A stretch of DNA of 64,000 nucleotides from Adiantum capillus-veneris. Lineage: Eukaryota > Streptophyta > Polypodiopsida > Polypodiales > Pteridaceae. The DNA is taken from contig CM043959.1 of NCBI GenBank assembly GCA_014529385.2, positions 91,181,529 through 91,245,528 of the forward strand, written 5' to 3'. Every line of letters begins with the position of its first letter. The first letter of the stretch is position 1. Made by a program: the position numbers and the translations under genes. Below are positions 42,810-54,500 of the stretch, piece after piece. The notes below the pieces were generated by a model that saw only the letters and a program-made list of their open reading frames with translations, made no database searches and was not told the origin of the DNA.

Positions 42810-43562
42810 GTGAGTGACATTCAAAATCAAAAAGCAAACAATACTTTTGGTCAGTTGTTAGCCTTAAATCCAAAGTTAAGGAGACAGTGGTCCATAAGTG
42901 TCAGCACCAGGCTGCCAAGAGCTAAGGGAAATGTGCAAGTGGTGCATAACATGGCTTTGAGGATAGGTAGTCCCACTGATGTTCTTACGCTTGTGGATGC
43001 GATTATAGAGAAGACGATGCAGGTACAAGCCTACATAGACGGTGGAGCGCAGGTTTGTGTCATGACGGAAGCAGCCATGAAAGATATGGGAGTCAAGGCA
43101 GTAGTCAGGTCAAATGTGCGCATGAGGATGGCCAATGATACCAAATCCAGGTGTCTGGGTGTGGCTCAGGATGTGAAGGTCAAGGTGATGGGCATAGAGT
43201 GCCTGATAGACTTCTTTGTGATGAAGGTAGGGGATAATGCTTATCCAATCATTTTGGGTAGGCCATGGATTTTGGCGATAGGTGCCAAGCAGAAGTGGGA
43301 GAGAAAAGTATTTACTTTGCCTGACAAAGAGAAAGACAGACAGGTTGTTCTTCATTTGAAAACCAAAGAGAGTAGTTCTCGTCCTATGGAAGTTAAAGAT
43401 GAAGGCAACACGAAGCGCTACAAATACGAGACAGAGACGGGCTATGATGAAGGCTATACTGGCATAGAGGAAGAGGAGAGCAAGGACGACATGTTGAAGA
43501 TAGACGCAAACTTATTCGGGGTCACCATAGATGACTTCCCGCCTAAAGGAGAAGGTATGTAG
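42810..43562 (+). CDS. Element C aspartic protease region
   Basis: An open frame of 250 codons. The active-site segment is AYIDGGAQVCVMTEAAM, where Gly replaces Ser/Thr in the usual D-S/T-G-A. The later element is AYPIILGRPWILAIG. The C-terminal 80 residues are acidic linker before RT. The frame is undamaged, but the D-G-G change makes activity uncertain. It is separated from gag by stops and a frame change. Confidence 0.8.
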   Translation: MSDIQNQKANNTFGQLLALNPKLRRQWSISVSTRLPRAKGNVQVVHNMALRIGSPTDVLTLVDAIIEKTMQVQAYIDGGAQVCVMTEAAMKDMGVKAVVRSNVRMRMANDTKSRCLGVAQDVKVKVMGIECLIDFFVMKVGDNAYPIILGRPWILAIGAKQKWERKVFTLPDKEKDRQVVLHLKTKESSSRPMEVKDEGNTKRYKYETETGYDEGYTGIEEEESKDDMLKIDANLFGVTIDDFPPKGEGM

Positions 43563-43601
43563 CCTCAAGCTCATGGTTTAAGCATAGAGGAGGTTTCAAG
43601 C

Positions 43602-45488
43602 ATGATAAGAGAAGATTTGACCAAAGGTGAAAAAGATGGTTATGTTCAACTGTGTGAGTCCTATCCAAATTTATTTGCGACGGAGTACAAGCATTTGCGA
43701 GGTGAAAAAGGGGTGGAACACAAGATTTTTCTTAAGGAGAGACATAAGCCTAAAGCACAGAAGCTGAGAAGATTAGGGGAAATCCAAAAGGAAGCCCTTT
43801 GGCTGGAGATCAATAAGCTACTGGATGCAAGCATCATATTCCCTGTGAAAGAGTCAGAGTGGGTCTCGCCAGTGGTCATAACCCCTAAGAAGAATGGGAA
43901 ATGGAGAGTGTGTGTCGACTACAAGCCATTGAATGCCACGACCAAGAGGAATCACTATCCATTGCCATTTCAAGACGAAATCCTGAACCAGGTGGCCGGG
44001 CATGAGAGATACTCGATTATGGATGGCTTTTCGGGGTATTTTCAAATAAGGATTGCACTTGAAGACCAGCTGAAGACCACATTCATATCTCCATGGGGTT
44101 GCTTTGCTTACCGCCCACCGCAGGATGCCATTCGGATTGGTGAATGCATATGCCACCTTTCAAGGTTGGATGAATAGGGTATTTGGTACATACCTGGGCC
44201 GTTTTATTAGGGTCTTCATGGATGATATTGGCTGATATAGTTCAAGGTCGGATCACCTATCGAAGCTCTAGTTATGCTTTCAAAGGCTCGATGAGAAGGA
44301 GTTCATTTAAACCCCAAGAAGTGCAAGCTAGCACAGCCTCGAGCGCAGCTGTTGGGTCATGTGGTGTCGCAAAACGGTATAGAGGCTGATCCCGAGAAGG
44401 TGAAGGCATTGGTGTTGATGGAGCCTCCATCAGATGCTCAAGTTTTGGCTTCATTTGTTCATAAGTTGAAATATCTATCACGTTTCTTTTGGATGTTGGC
44501 GCAATATGTGCATCCTCTTCAAAAGAGGGCTCAACAAGTGCATGGTTATGAGTGGGATGGGGAAGCTCAGGAGGCTTTTGATAGAGTCAAGAAGGTTTTG
44601 TTTCATTTGCCAACGGTGTGTCCTCCCAATCGAGAGGACAACTTCTATGTGTCTATGAAAGGGGGCATAGTTGCTATTGGAGCGGTTCTACTGCAAAAGG
44701 TAGGGAGAAGCTACAAGCCGATATACTTCGAGAGCAGGGTGATTAGCCCAAGAGAGGCTACCTACACCGAGGCAAAGCAGTGGGTGATGGCTCTGGTCTT
44801 TGCTTGCAGGAAGTTCAAGGTGCATTTGATTGTGTGTAAGTTTTTTGTGTTGACGGCTAATAATCTATTGCCAGAGGTAGTGCTACATTTGAAGCCAGGA
44901 AGGAGGATTATGAAGTGGGTGTTGGAGCTACAAGAGTTCGAGTTTGAGTTTAAGGTAGATCACACGAGTCGGTCTCACCTAACAGACATTCTTGTCAGCA
45001 AGGCCATCGATTTTCCGGCCTATCCAAGAGTGGTGCGAGATGAAGCTAAGGAAGAACCCGACTTGGAGGATGATTTTACTATGTGGTTCGACGGAGCATA
45101 TCGAAGGGTAGTGCAGAAGGCAGGACGAGGTGTGGTGATACACGACCCACACGGCAAAGCTATATTCTCGAAGGCGTATGATCTGGAGGATGTCCACACC
45201 AATAATGAGGTGGAGTATCTCACTCTACATTTGGGTCTTAAGCGGTGCATAGAGTTTGGCATTTCAAGGTTGGTGGTGAAGGGAGATGCGTTGCTAGTCA
45301 TCAAGCAACTACTAGGCCAATGGAAGGTAAAGCACAATTCTTTGAAGCATTGGTTCTTTTCCATCAAGAAGATGCTGAGGTCTTTTGAAGAGGTCCAATT
45401 CAAGCATGTGAGGAGAGAGCAAAATCAAGAGGTGGAGGTGCATGTTGCAGGTCTATATGTGGCCCTAGTCACTTATGCAGGTAGGTAG
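43602..45488 (+). pseudogene. Element C reverse transcriptase and dual RNase H, frameshifted
   Basis: 43602-44100 gives the RT N-terminal half (ASIIFPVKESEWVSPVVITP, KWRVCVDYKPLNATTKR). A shift near 44115 changes frame, after which [20 protein letters not shown] and the catalytic box FMDDI (44215-44229) follow. A TGA comes two codons later. From 44352 the thumb and a degenerate first RNase H are read (EATYTEAKQWVMALVF). From about 45081 a second, archaeal-like RNase H follows: MWFDGAYRR, NNEVEYLTL and VKGDALLVI. At the fourth site REQNQEVEVH has Glu where Asp is usual. RT copies RNA to DNA and RNase H removes the template; neither is intact. Confidence 0.85.
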
Positions 45489-45539
45489 ACTCTCAAGGAG
45501 ATTGAAGGTTTTTTCGGTACGGGGCAATGTTCAGGAGGT

Positions 45540-46785
45540 TTGTCCAAGCTGCAAAAGAGAAGAGTGGTGCAAAAGGCCTGCAAATTAACACTGGTAGGTG
45601 AGGATCTCATGAACTATGGGCGTGACGGAGTGCTTAGAAGGGTGATATACAAAGAAGAGATAGGAATGGTGCTCGAGCAATTCCATAAAGAGAACAAACA
45701 CCAGGGCAAAGTCCACGTTCTATTTTGAGTCTTAGAGCAGGCTTTTGGTGGCCTTCCATTGTGAAAGACGTGCATTGCTGGTGCAAGACGTGTCACGAGT
45801 GTCAGACTATAGGTGAAAGACGACTGGTAGCGGAGTCACAAGGCGCTATCATCACACAAAGTGATTTTGAAAAGTGGGGTCTGGATGCAGTAGGCCCTCT
45901 CCCAAAGTCTACAAGCGGTAAGAAGTACGTGGTGGTAGCCATTGACTACCTTACAAGGTGGGTCGAGGCCAAAGCAGTGAAAGGAGTAAATGCTAATGTG
46001 GTGGCTCAATTTGTGTTTGATAATATATGTTGCCATTTTGGTGTCCCATGGGTGTTAGTTTCTGATAGGGGTCAGGGGTTTAGAAGTAAGCTCATGAGTG
46101 CATTAGTGGAGAATTTGAAGATTCAGCATCGGTTTTGCTCACCCTATCACCCCCAATGTAATGGTCTAGTCGAGAGTGCTAATGGTCGAATCGTCAAGAT
46201 GTTAACAAAGTACGTGTATAAGGAGGAAGCTAAGTGGGAAAAGAAAACCTAGAGAAGTGTCTGTGGGCGTATAGAACGTCCTATAAGGTGGCTACAAACT
46301 TCACTCCATTCGAGCTAGTCTATGGTAAGGAGGCGGTGTTGCCAATGCATGCGTAGCTAGGTGCTTTGAAGGGTATGTGGCGTGTCAATGCCACTCAACA
46401 AGGGGTTCTATAGGATCGGATAGCCAGTTTAGAGTCTTTGCATATGGACAGAGAGGCAGCAGCAGACTACTATGTGAAGCAGAGAGAAAAGCGGGTTGCC
46501 AAGTTCAATCAGAATCTGCCAGACAAGAAGATAGAGGAAGGATACCTGGTCATGAAGTATGAAAGCTACCTAGATTTCACATTCCAGAAGAAGTTCAAGA
46601 AGAAGTGTATAGGTCCATATAAGGTGTGGAAGGCCTTTTTGAATGGGACCTATCACCTGGTAAGAGAAAATGGCAAGCTTCTTAGAAACAGGGTAAATGG
46701 TGTGCGGCTTAAACTGTATTTCCAGAGGGATCTACTGCCTGAGGTGCAACAAATTATAGTCAAGGGAGGTGGGCAACCCACCTAG
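45540..46785 (+). pseudogene. Element C integrase, frameshifted
   Basis: The zinc-binding region spans two frames: EQFHKENKHQGKVHVLF ends at TGA 45726, then FWWPSIVKDVHCWCKTCHEC. Catalytic residues are present in KWGLDAVGPLP, VSDRGQGFRSKL and CNGLVESANGRI. A TAG at 46250-46252 (KKT, stop) interrupts. The C-terminal part resumes at 46257-46785 in several frames (WAYRTSYKVATNFTPFELVY; LRNRVNGVRLKLYF). It is non-functional as read. Confidence 0.85.
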
Positions 46786-46929
46786 AGCACTGTGCGAGAG
46801 AAAGGAGATAAATCTTTGTACATAGTTTGTACATGCAGTTATGGTTTTGCGAGTTCTTTTAGTCATCAGTTTGGTGTGCCAGTTTTAAAGTTGTGTACAT
46901 ATGCTTTTGGTCAAACATAAATGTTCGAC

Positions 46930-46944
46930 GAGGGGGCTAGGAAA
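46930..46944 (+). other. Polypurine tract of element C
   Basis: GAGGGGGCTAGGAAA sits directly before the 3' LTR. It is interrupted by a CT, so it is an imperfect tract. Confidence 0.65.
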
Positions 46945-48431
46945 TGATAGTGCATCCAAAGTTGGTCGAAGCTAGGAGATGGTCTATCCCACGCAAAGGT
47001 AGCAGTTGAGTGCAGTGCAGAAGGCTAGGGTAGGTGCTAAGGCCCTTGGTAGCCAAAGGGTAGCGTGAATGTATGCTTAAAGAAGCTTTTTAGGCCAAAG
47101 GGGCTGCAGGATGGTCCAGATGGAATAGTAGATGAAGGTGTCCGAAATGCCAAGTCAGTGTCCTAAAAGGTAGTATTCATTGTGCTTTAAAAGCCGGTCT
47201 AGACAGCTCGTCAAACGGAGCCCCGGTACTCAAGATACTGAAGTTTAAATTTGAAGTGTGTATCAGATCCCCAACGAACAAGGCAGCTGGGGACAGGTGG
47301 CCCGGGCTAGTGTCAGTGCATACATGTGTAGAGCTCGAGTTACAGAGCATACCTGTCTTCTCAGATTGCGAATCGAACCTCTTTATAGCAAGTTATGGCC
47401 GTTAGAAGATTTTTCGGGGGCCAGGTCTGAGCCCACTTGGCTGCATTGTAGGACGTTCCATCTGGCATCTTTTGGGACTCGCCAAAGTTCTCGATGATAG
47501 TGTGCGTCATGTGGAGCCAGCACAAATCAACGGTGCATCAATCGGATACTCGATCGGATAGATGCGGGAGGACGAAGTCGGGAGGTAATGCTAAGAGCAA
47601 AATGGTAGATGATTTCTGGTTCTTTTTGCGGCCTCGAATGGCATTCCTTGAAACCTAAAAAGGTGGCAAGAGGCATGTGATTTGAAGAAGGGAAATGAGA
47701 AGTTTTATCGGGTCTTTACTACTTGTTCCGGTCTTTACTACTTGTAGATCGGGTCCGTAAGCAGAATGGAAGCTTGGCCCAAGGGTTGGCCCAAGGGGGA
47801 CCAAGACAATTAACATAAAATGGGTTTTTATTTACAATTCTCCTATGGAAAAGGAGGTCCTTGAAGGAAACCCACGGGCAGTTGCCATGTGGCACTGAAT
47901 AAACCGTAGGCGATGCTCAGGCTTGGGGCGCAAGTCTATAAGGCCTGGAAGGCGGCACCTCAATGGGCATCAAAGGTGGAGCGAGAGCTCCTTGGCTATG
48001 GTGCAAGACACAAGCCGTTGCGTTGGCCGATGGCGGTGCTGCAGAGCAGATACGCGGCTATTTTCGTTGGGAGGGCGGCACAGGTGGCATGCCCCCGCGT
48101 GGGGGAGGAAACCGGGTGAGGCTGGTGGATGACATGCCAAGACGGCTACTAGGGGCACTTCTCGTGGCCCTTGGGGCCCCAAAATTTTGAAGAAGAGAGG
48201 GAGGGAAATAGCGACATCGCTATTGCCTCCCCCCCTCATGTAAGAAGAAGGTCCCGCAGCAGCGGACAGAGAGCATGGAGAGAAAGAGAAACGAGTTCGA
48301 GAGCGGCAAAAAAGACCACTTCAAAGGCCATCCGGGCAAATCAAGGAGCAAAAGAACCAGTAGAGGCCAGACAAACCAAAGCTAAGGGCAAAAATTGAAA
48401 GCCAAGGCCAAAAGGGAGCAAAGGAGGAGTC

Positions 48432-48486
<55 letters not shown>

Positions 48487-49247
48487 AAGTCAAGTCAATT
48501 GAGCAGTATAAGGTTAAGCCCAAAATGAAAGATAAAAAATAAAAAATGAAAAGGCCAAGGGGCAATAGCGACATCGCTAATGCCCCCCCCAAGGGCAAAG
48601 AGTGAAGAAGAGAGCAAATAGAGCAAGGCGGTTCCCTTCCCAAAAATGCCAATTCAAGGTGCCAAGTGGACCAATTAAAATGTAAATTCCTAAATTAAAA
48701 GTCTCCCCTTTAAAAGTCAAAATTGGATCAAATTAAGGGCTTTTTTCCTGGCCTTTGGAGTGCCGTTTGAAGCCTGCAACGTGGAGTTCTCTAGCAAGCT
48801 AGCCCCTTTGTAACTTTTCCTTGAAAATGGCCATGGTGATGGCAATGCAAGCCCGTGTATATGTTTTTTGAAGTGCAATCAAGCCACAGTTGCCTCCCGT
48901 GCTGTTGTTTCCCCTTCCCCCCTTCTCTTTCTCTTGCTTTCATGGTTCTCCTCGGTGCCGGTTGAGTGGATGTGTGTGCCCCCCCAGACCAACGGTGTTT
49001 TGTGTGAGAGAGTGAGATTGAGTGGCTGTGTGCGTGTGTAAGGGTGGAGACAGGCAGTGGTAGCAGGTGTATCTTGTGTGGTGGTTATGGAGTGTGTGAA
49101 CAATGTAAATCGAGTAGGCGGTGGTCTGCTAGTGTAGAGTGTGTCTTTGAAGGTGTTTTCCGAGAGGATAGGGGTGTTGTGAATACCTTGAGCTATAGAG
49201 AGGCCCTTGTGTTTGTGTTGGGTGTGTTCCCCCATTCCCCGTCTCCA
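46945..49247 (+). repeat. 3' LTR of element C
   Basis: Colinear with 39260-41592; starts TGATAGTGCATCC and ends CCCCGTCTCCA. GA microsatellite at 48437-48483; hairpin-like segments near 48204-48227 and 48559-48587 match those of the 5' LTR. Confidence 0.85.
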
Positions 49248-50895
49248 ACGCGTTAGTTTTACAATGTGGAGAACGTTTTTCCAGTGTTGATAATTTTACG
49301 ATATACACATATGCAAAAGCATTGCAAATGTTTCTTTTTTTGAATTTAATTATGCCTCAATAATGGATATGAATCATTCACTGGATTCTCAAGTTTCATA
49401 TGTAATAAAAGGTGTGATTAGGTGTGCGATTTTACATCAAACAGCAGAGTGAAGCAAGTGCATTTTTTTTTTCTTGTAAGACGTGAATATCAAGATTCAA
49501 AGTGTTTTGAGTCTTGGTTTTAGGGTTTAAAGCAAGCAGTGGGATAGTGTTGCATGCCCCCAGTGTGTGTGTGTGTTAACTTGAGCATTTTTGCACCCTA
49601 CCACCGGCCCAATGAGAAAGTATGCATTGTTGCTTCAAAATGCACTAAGTACTTGATTATATTTCACTCGCATCTTCCATCTTCAACTATGTGTGTGTGT
49701 GTGTGTGTGTGTGTCTCATGCACGTGCACACACACAATTTTTGTTCCAAGACTATATTAGGTAAAGTGGGAAAATGTCAATTCCTAGGTTGGACAACTTT
49801 CAACATATCACATATAAAGTAATGAGATCTTTGTCAAAGACGTCAATTTTCTTAAGGTCTCCTTCTAATTTATGCACGTAGATCACACATTGAGAAAAAA
49901 AAATGGACATGAAATTTCATGGTTTTAGTCAATTGAACCATTAAGATACTAGTGCATTCCTGTTATTATCATTGTGTATTTATTGTCCTACCTATGATTT
50001 ATCTCAAGGTGAAGTTTCAAGGCCCACCATTTATCCAAGCTAAGTTCAAAATGAGTACCTAAACTTATTCAAGGTCCACTTCTCACTTGTCCAAGCTAGG
50101 ACCCAAAGTGAGGAAAACAATCTACTTTTCTATGACATTCAAACTCATCCAAGCAAAGTCCACTGCTAATCTAGGATTTCTTCATTTGAGACATGAAGCA
50201 TACATAAAACATGTATCATATGATTGGTTGCATCATAAGAGTGTTGGTTTTATGGTTCACTTATCTAAGCTAAGCTCCCTTGGAGGAATATAAATCCCAC
50301 CACTTGTCCAAGCTAGGTTCCCTTAACCTATGGAGGAATACAAAGTCAACTTCTTGTCCAAGCTACACTCAAAGTGACATGTTAAAATGAGTACCTATAT
50401 CGATTGAAATAAATAAGGTTTCTAGTGTGTGATAAAACCCCATTCCCAAGACTAATGATCACTTTCAATTTTTATGAATATAGCCAATTTGACCATTAAC
50501 AAACAAAAAAATCAAAATGATTACCTATATCTATTGAGATAAATAAGGTTTCCAGTGTGTGAGAAACCCCATTCCCAAGACTAATGATCACTTTCAGTTT
50601 TTATGAATATAGCCAATTTGACCATTAACAAACAAAAAATTTGAATTTTATTTAAGATATCGCTTTCACCTTTCTTTTCTAGATATTTCTTGAGCTACAT
50701 CAAGAAGTGTCAAGATCACATATATTACATTCTAGAATACCATGTGATACACCACTTTATGCACATAGATGTATTCTTTCGAACATGTTCATGAGGATAA
50801 GACATTTAGGTATTCAGCTACACTTAGGTTAAGTTATCCTAATTTTATACATTTTATAACAAAGGGGTTTTTAAATCCACCATTTGGCCGTTCTA
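49248..50895. other. Intergenic stretch, no gene recognised
   Basis: A/T-rich. It contains a (GT)n tract at 49692-49713 and scattered CCACTTGTCCAAGCTA-like units at about 50010-50350, resembling the satellite at 58343-58953. A 130-bp tandem duplication at 50384-50640 is listed separately. No ORF here looks like a gene. Confidence 0.6.
50384..50640 (+). repeat. 130-bp tandem duplication
   Basis: Unit 1 at 50384-50513 and unit 2 at 50514-50640, both starting AAAATGA(G/T)TACCTATATC and ending with AACAAACAAAAAA. They differ by only a few bases, so the duplication is recent or homogenised. Confidence 0.9.
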
Positions 50896-51215
50896 TATTG
50901 AGATGTCGAGCTCTACATCTTGAGCTGGCATCCACTACGGGTCTTGGCCGCTTACGGCATTTACTCACTGGCGCGTTAGGTGGCCAACACGGAGGATCTC
51001 TGCCAGTGATTCTACAGCTGGACTACACTTATAGTGCCAGCCTAGTACACTTCTAGTGAGTTCACCTTAGTGACCGCATGTACATATGTGCTACTTTTCA
51101 GTTATAGCACTTAGTCATTTTGTACTCTCTTTTTTGTGAGAAGAAGAAGAAGCTTTCCATCTCTGTGTGCTTTGTGCTTGTCTTGTGTAGCTCTCTTGCA
51201 TCCTCTTTCTTTACA
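50896..51215 (+). repeat. 5' LTR of element D, TA...CA termini
   Basis: Starts TATTGAGATGTCGAG and ends TTTCTTTACA. The TTCTA duplications place the start at TATTG rather than at the inner TGAGATG, so the terminus is TA, not TG. Confidence 0.9.
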
Positions 51216-51228
51216 TGGTATCAAAGCC
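51216..51228 (+). other. Primer binding site of element D
   Basis: TGGTATCAAAGCC directly follows the LTR and differs by one base from the initiator-Met tRNA complement TGGTATCAGAGCC. Confidence 0.9.
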
Positions 51229-51504
51229 TGGTGCAGGCAAGAGAGGCTAAGAGAGCTAGAGCATCACAATCCCTTCGTTCTCAATCCACGACCAGATGCC
51301 GAACGTACAAGTTTTTCGTACAAGTTTCTGAACAAGTCTCCAAAGTGCAGTATACAGAGATTTACTGTACAAGTACAGTGGTTGTATGTACGCTTGATTG
51401 TGGACACTCGTTGAGTGTAGAAAGCGTTACAGGTACCACGATAGCACGTTCAGCACATTTGCAATTTTTTGCATATTGCAGCTATTTTGTCTTAGTGCTT
51501 CAAG

Positions 51505-54500
51505 ATGTCTAACGGTTTCAGTCAGATTGTTACTGAGAAGCTTGAGAAAAATAACTACCCTGCATGGAAGTTCAGAATAACAAATTTCCTAAAAGGAAAA
51601 GGTTATTGGGACTATGTAGAAGGAGACAATGAAAAGGAACCAGAGATTCCCGAGGCAAATGCTACAGCAAAACAAAGGAAAGCTTTGAGGGACTGGCAAC
51701 AAGGCCAGAGCAAAGTGATGTATTGGCTTCCTATGAGCATCACAGATGGCATGATGGGCTATCTACAGGATGCTGAAACCCCCGCCATTGCATGGAGAAA
51801 CTTAGGCAGAGTGTTCGAGGTGAACACCAAGGCCAGGAAGCTTCAACTAAAGTCGGAGCTAAATCAGGTTAAGAGGAACAACCTCTCAATCAATGATTAT
51901 GCCTTGAAGATCAAGAGTATCATTGAGGCTCTTGGATCTATTAAAGTCTCAATGGAAGACGATGAAATTGTCCGTGCATGCTTGGATGGTCTAGGAGATG
52001 AGTATGTACATTTTAGGTCTTCCATGAATACAAGAGACGACATCCCCGTGTTCCAAGATTTGATTTCTATGCTTATTCTTGAGGAGAAGAACCTTGGTCT
52101 TGACACGTCTTCTTCTCGTGGCAGAAATAGGTCTGAACAAGCCTTCTATTCTAACTCCAACAGATGTAGAGGTAGAGGTCGTGGTCGAGGCCCAAGTGGT
52201 TGCAGGGGCCAATTTCAATAAGGTCAATCAAATCAAAACAATACAGGTGGCAGGGGAAACCAGTCTCAAGGCAGGGGGAGTCAAAGAGGTCGTGGTGCAG
52301 GATCAAGCAGGCAGCAACATACTACAGATAGCAGAGAATGTTGGATTTGTGGTGAAAGAGGTCACATGTCACGTGACTGTCCAAAGGGAAAAGCAAGTGG
52401 AAAGAGAGAACAGGGCAACTATGCATCTACTAGCAGAGATGCAGATGACAGCAAAAACGAGCGCATGTTTGTTATGCAGCATGTAATGAATACAATGACT
52501 GCAGAGAATTCCACCCAAGATGATGTTTGGTATGTGGATTCAGGTGCCTCTAATCACATGACGTCTCGTGGAGAGTGGTTTAGATATATGCGCAAACCAG
52601 ATGTGTCAGGCTATGTGCAGACAGGAGATGACACAGCTCACCCCATTGCTCATGTAGGGGACATACCTCTAAATACGAAGAGTGGGAAATCAAAGTACTT
52701 AGAAGATGTACTTCATGTCCCAAACATTACAAAGAATTTTGTTTCTGTTGGACAAATGGTTGAGCAGGGTTTGCAGGTTCGCTTCAATCCCAATGGTTGT
52801 TATGTAGAAGATTTCTAGAATGGCTGTAAGTTGATCACAGAGGGCAAATGTGTGGGCAGAATGTTTACGCTGAATGTAGACATGCCTGAGGTAAAATCTG
52901 CATTATTTGCACAGGGCACAGGTGTTGTGGCTGATGTTGACATTTGGCACAAACGCATTGGCCATGTCAATGAGCAGAGATTGCGCAGCATGCAATCAAA
53001 ATAGATTGTAAAAGGTTTGCCCAAATTCAAGGTGGATGGTATGTATAAAGTGTGTGCAGCATGCCAGTTTGGAAAACAGTCAAAGGGCTCATTTCCACAT
53101 GAGCGCAATGTATGTAAAAAGCCACTTGATGTGGTGCACATAGATGTTTGGGGTCCAACCGATACTGCAAGTATACATGGTTGCAGGTATTATGTCTCTT
53201 TCATTGATGACCATACAAGGAAAGTATGGGTCTACTTCATGCGTAACAAAAGTGAAGTGTTTGGTCACTTTCAAGACTTAAAAGTCATGATTGAGAAGGA
53301 GACAGATATGCAAATCAAGACATTGAGGTCAAATGGAGGGGGAGAGTACTTCTCCAATGATTTTTTAGATTTTCTGCAAATGCATGGTATACGCAGGTAG
53401 TTTACATGCAGTATACTCCACAGCAGAATGGGGTCGCAGAAAGGAAAAACAGGCACATTGCAGAGGTTGCACGTGCATTGATAAATGAGAAGAACATGCC
53501 TCATCATTTCTGGGCTGAAGCTCTAAATACAGCTGTCTACATTATGAACCGGACACCTACAGCTACGGTGCATGATGTAACGCCTGAGGAAAAGTTTATA
53601 GGTACAAAGCCTGATTTGGCACACTTGAAAGTGTTTGGCTGCATAGCTTACGTGCATATACTAGATGAGTTGCATAGGAAATTGGATCCTAAAGTAGAGA
53701 AATGTACTCTTGTGGGATATTCCCTTGAACAAAAGGGGTACAGGTGCTACAATCCTACTACACGAGAATTACGAGTGAGCAGAGATGTAGTCTTTGATGA
53801 GATGAGCAGGTGGTACAGTAATGCACATGGCACTATTGGGGCTGATGTAAAAGATGATGTGGTTGTACAAAATTTGAGGCCACAGTCACAGGTTTTGAGT
53901 GGACCACAAGAGTCGTCGTTCTTGTGGCTCTGTTGAGAAGCCATGGAATGGTAGACTACGTACGTAGGTTACTCCACCAGCAGGTACAGGGAATGTATCA
54001 CGGAAAGGAAAGGAAAAGGTTGATGAACCTCCCTTTATGGCTGATGCATCATCAGGTTTTTCACATGTAGACATGGATTCAGATGGTTCTGAACAAAGTC
54101 TTGATGAGGAATTTGGAATTCCGACTGTCAGGACACCTGGTGTAAGGAAAGTACAAGAAGATTCTAGAGGGCAAAGGAGTGACCCAGGACCGCGCAGATC
54201 TAACAGAGTCAGAAATCCAGTTCAGAAATTGACTTATGATGGGTATCTAGCGCATCACCAAGTCTACATGGCTAAGGTGATACAAGATGTGGAGCCCACA
54301 TGTTTTGAGGATGCAGTTGGAAATGTGCATTGGGATGTTGCAATGAATGAAGAGATGGCTGCATTGGAAGCAAACGACACATGGGAGTTGGTGCCATTGC
54401 CAAGTGGCAAGAAAGCTATTGGCTGTAAATGGGTGTATAAAACCAAGCATAAGGCTGATGGTAACATTGAGCATCACAAGGCAAGGCTGGTCGCAAAGGG

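Larger units (their letters stand above)
39260..49247 (+). mobile_element. Element C: Ty3/gypsy LTR retrotransposon of Tat-like type, ~10 kb
   Basis: LTRs of about 2.3 kb at 39260-41592 and 46945-49247 enclose gag, protease, RT, two RNase H-like domains, integrase and a polypurine tract. The second RNase H domain after the usual one is a hallmark of the Tat branch. No matching 5-bp target duplication is seen (TTTAA left, ACGCG right). Multiple stops and shifts make it non-autonomous. Confidence 0.9.

Noticed and set aside
39255-49252. Target site duplication for element C
   Set aside because: TTTAA and ACGCG do not match; the left edge is altered by a tandem duplication.
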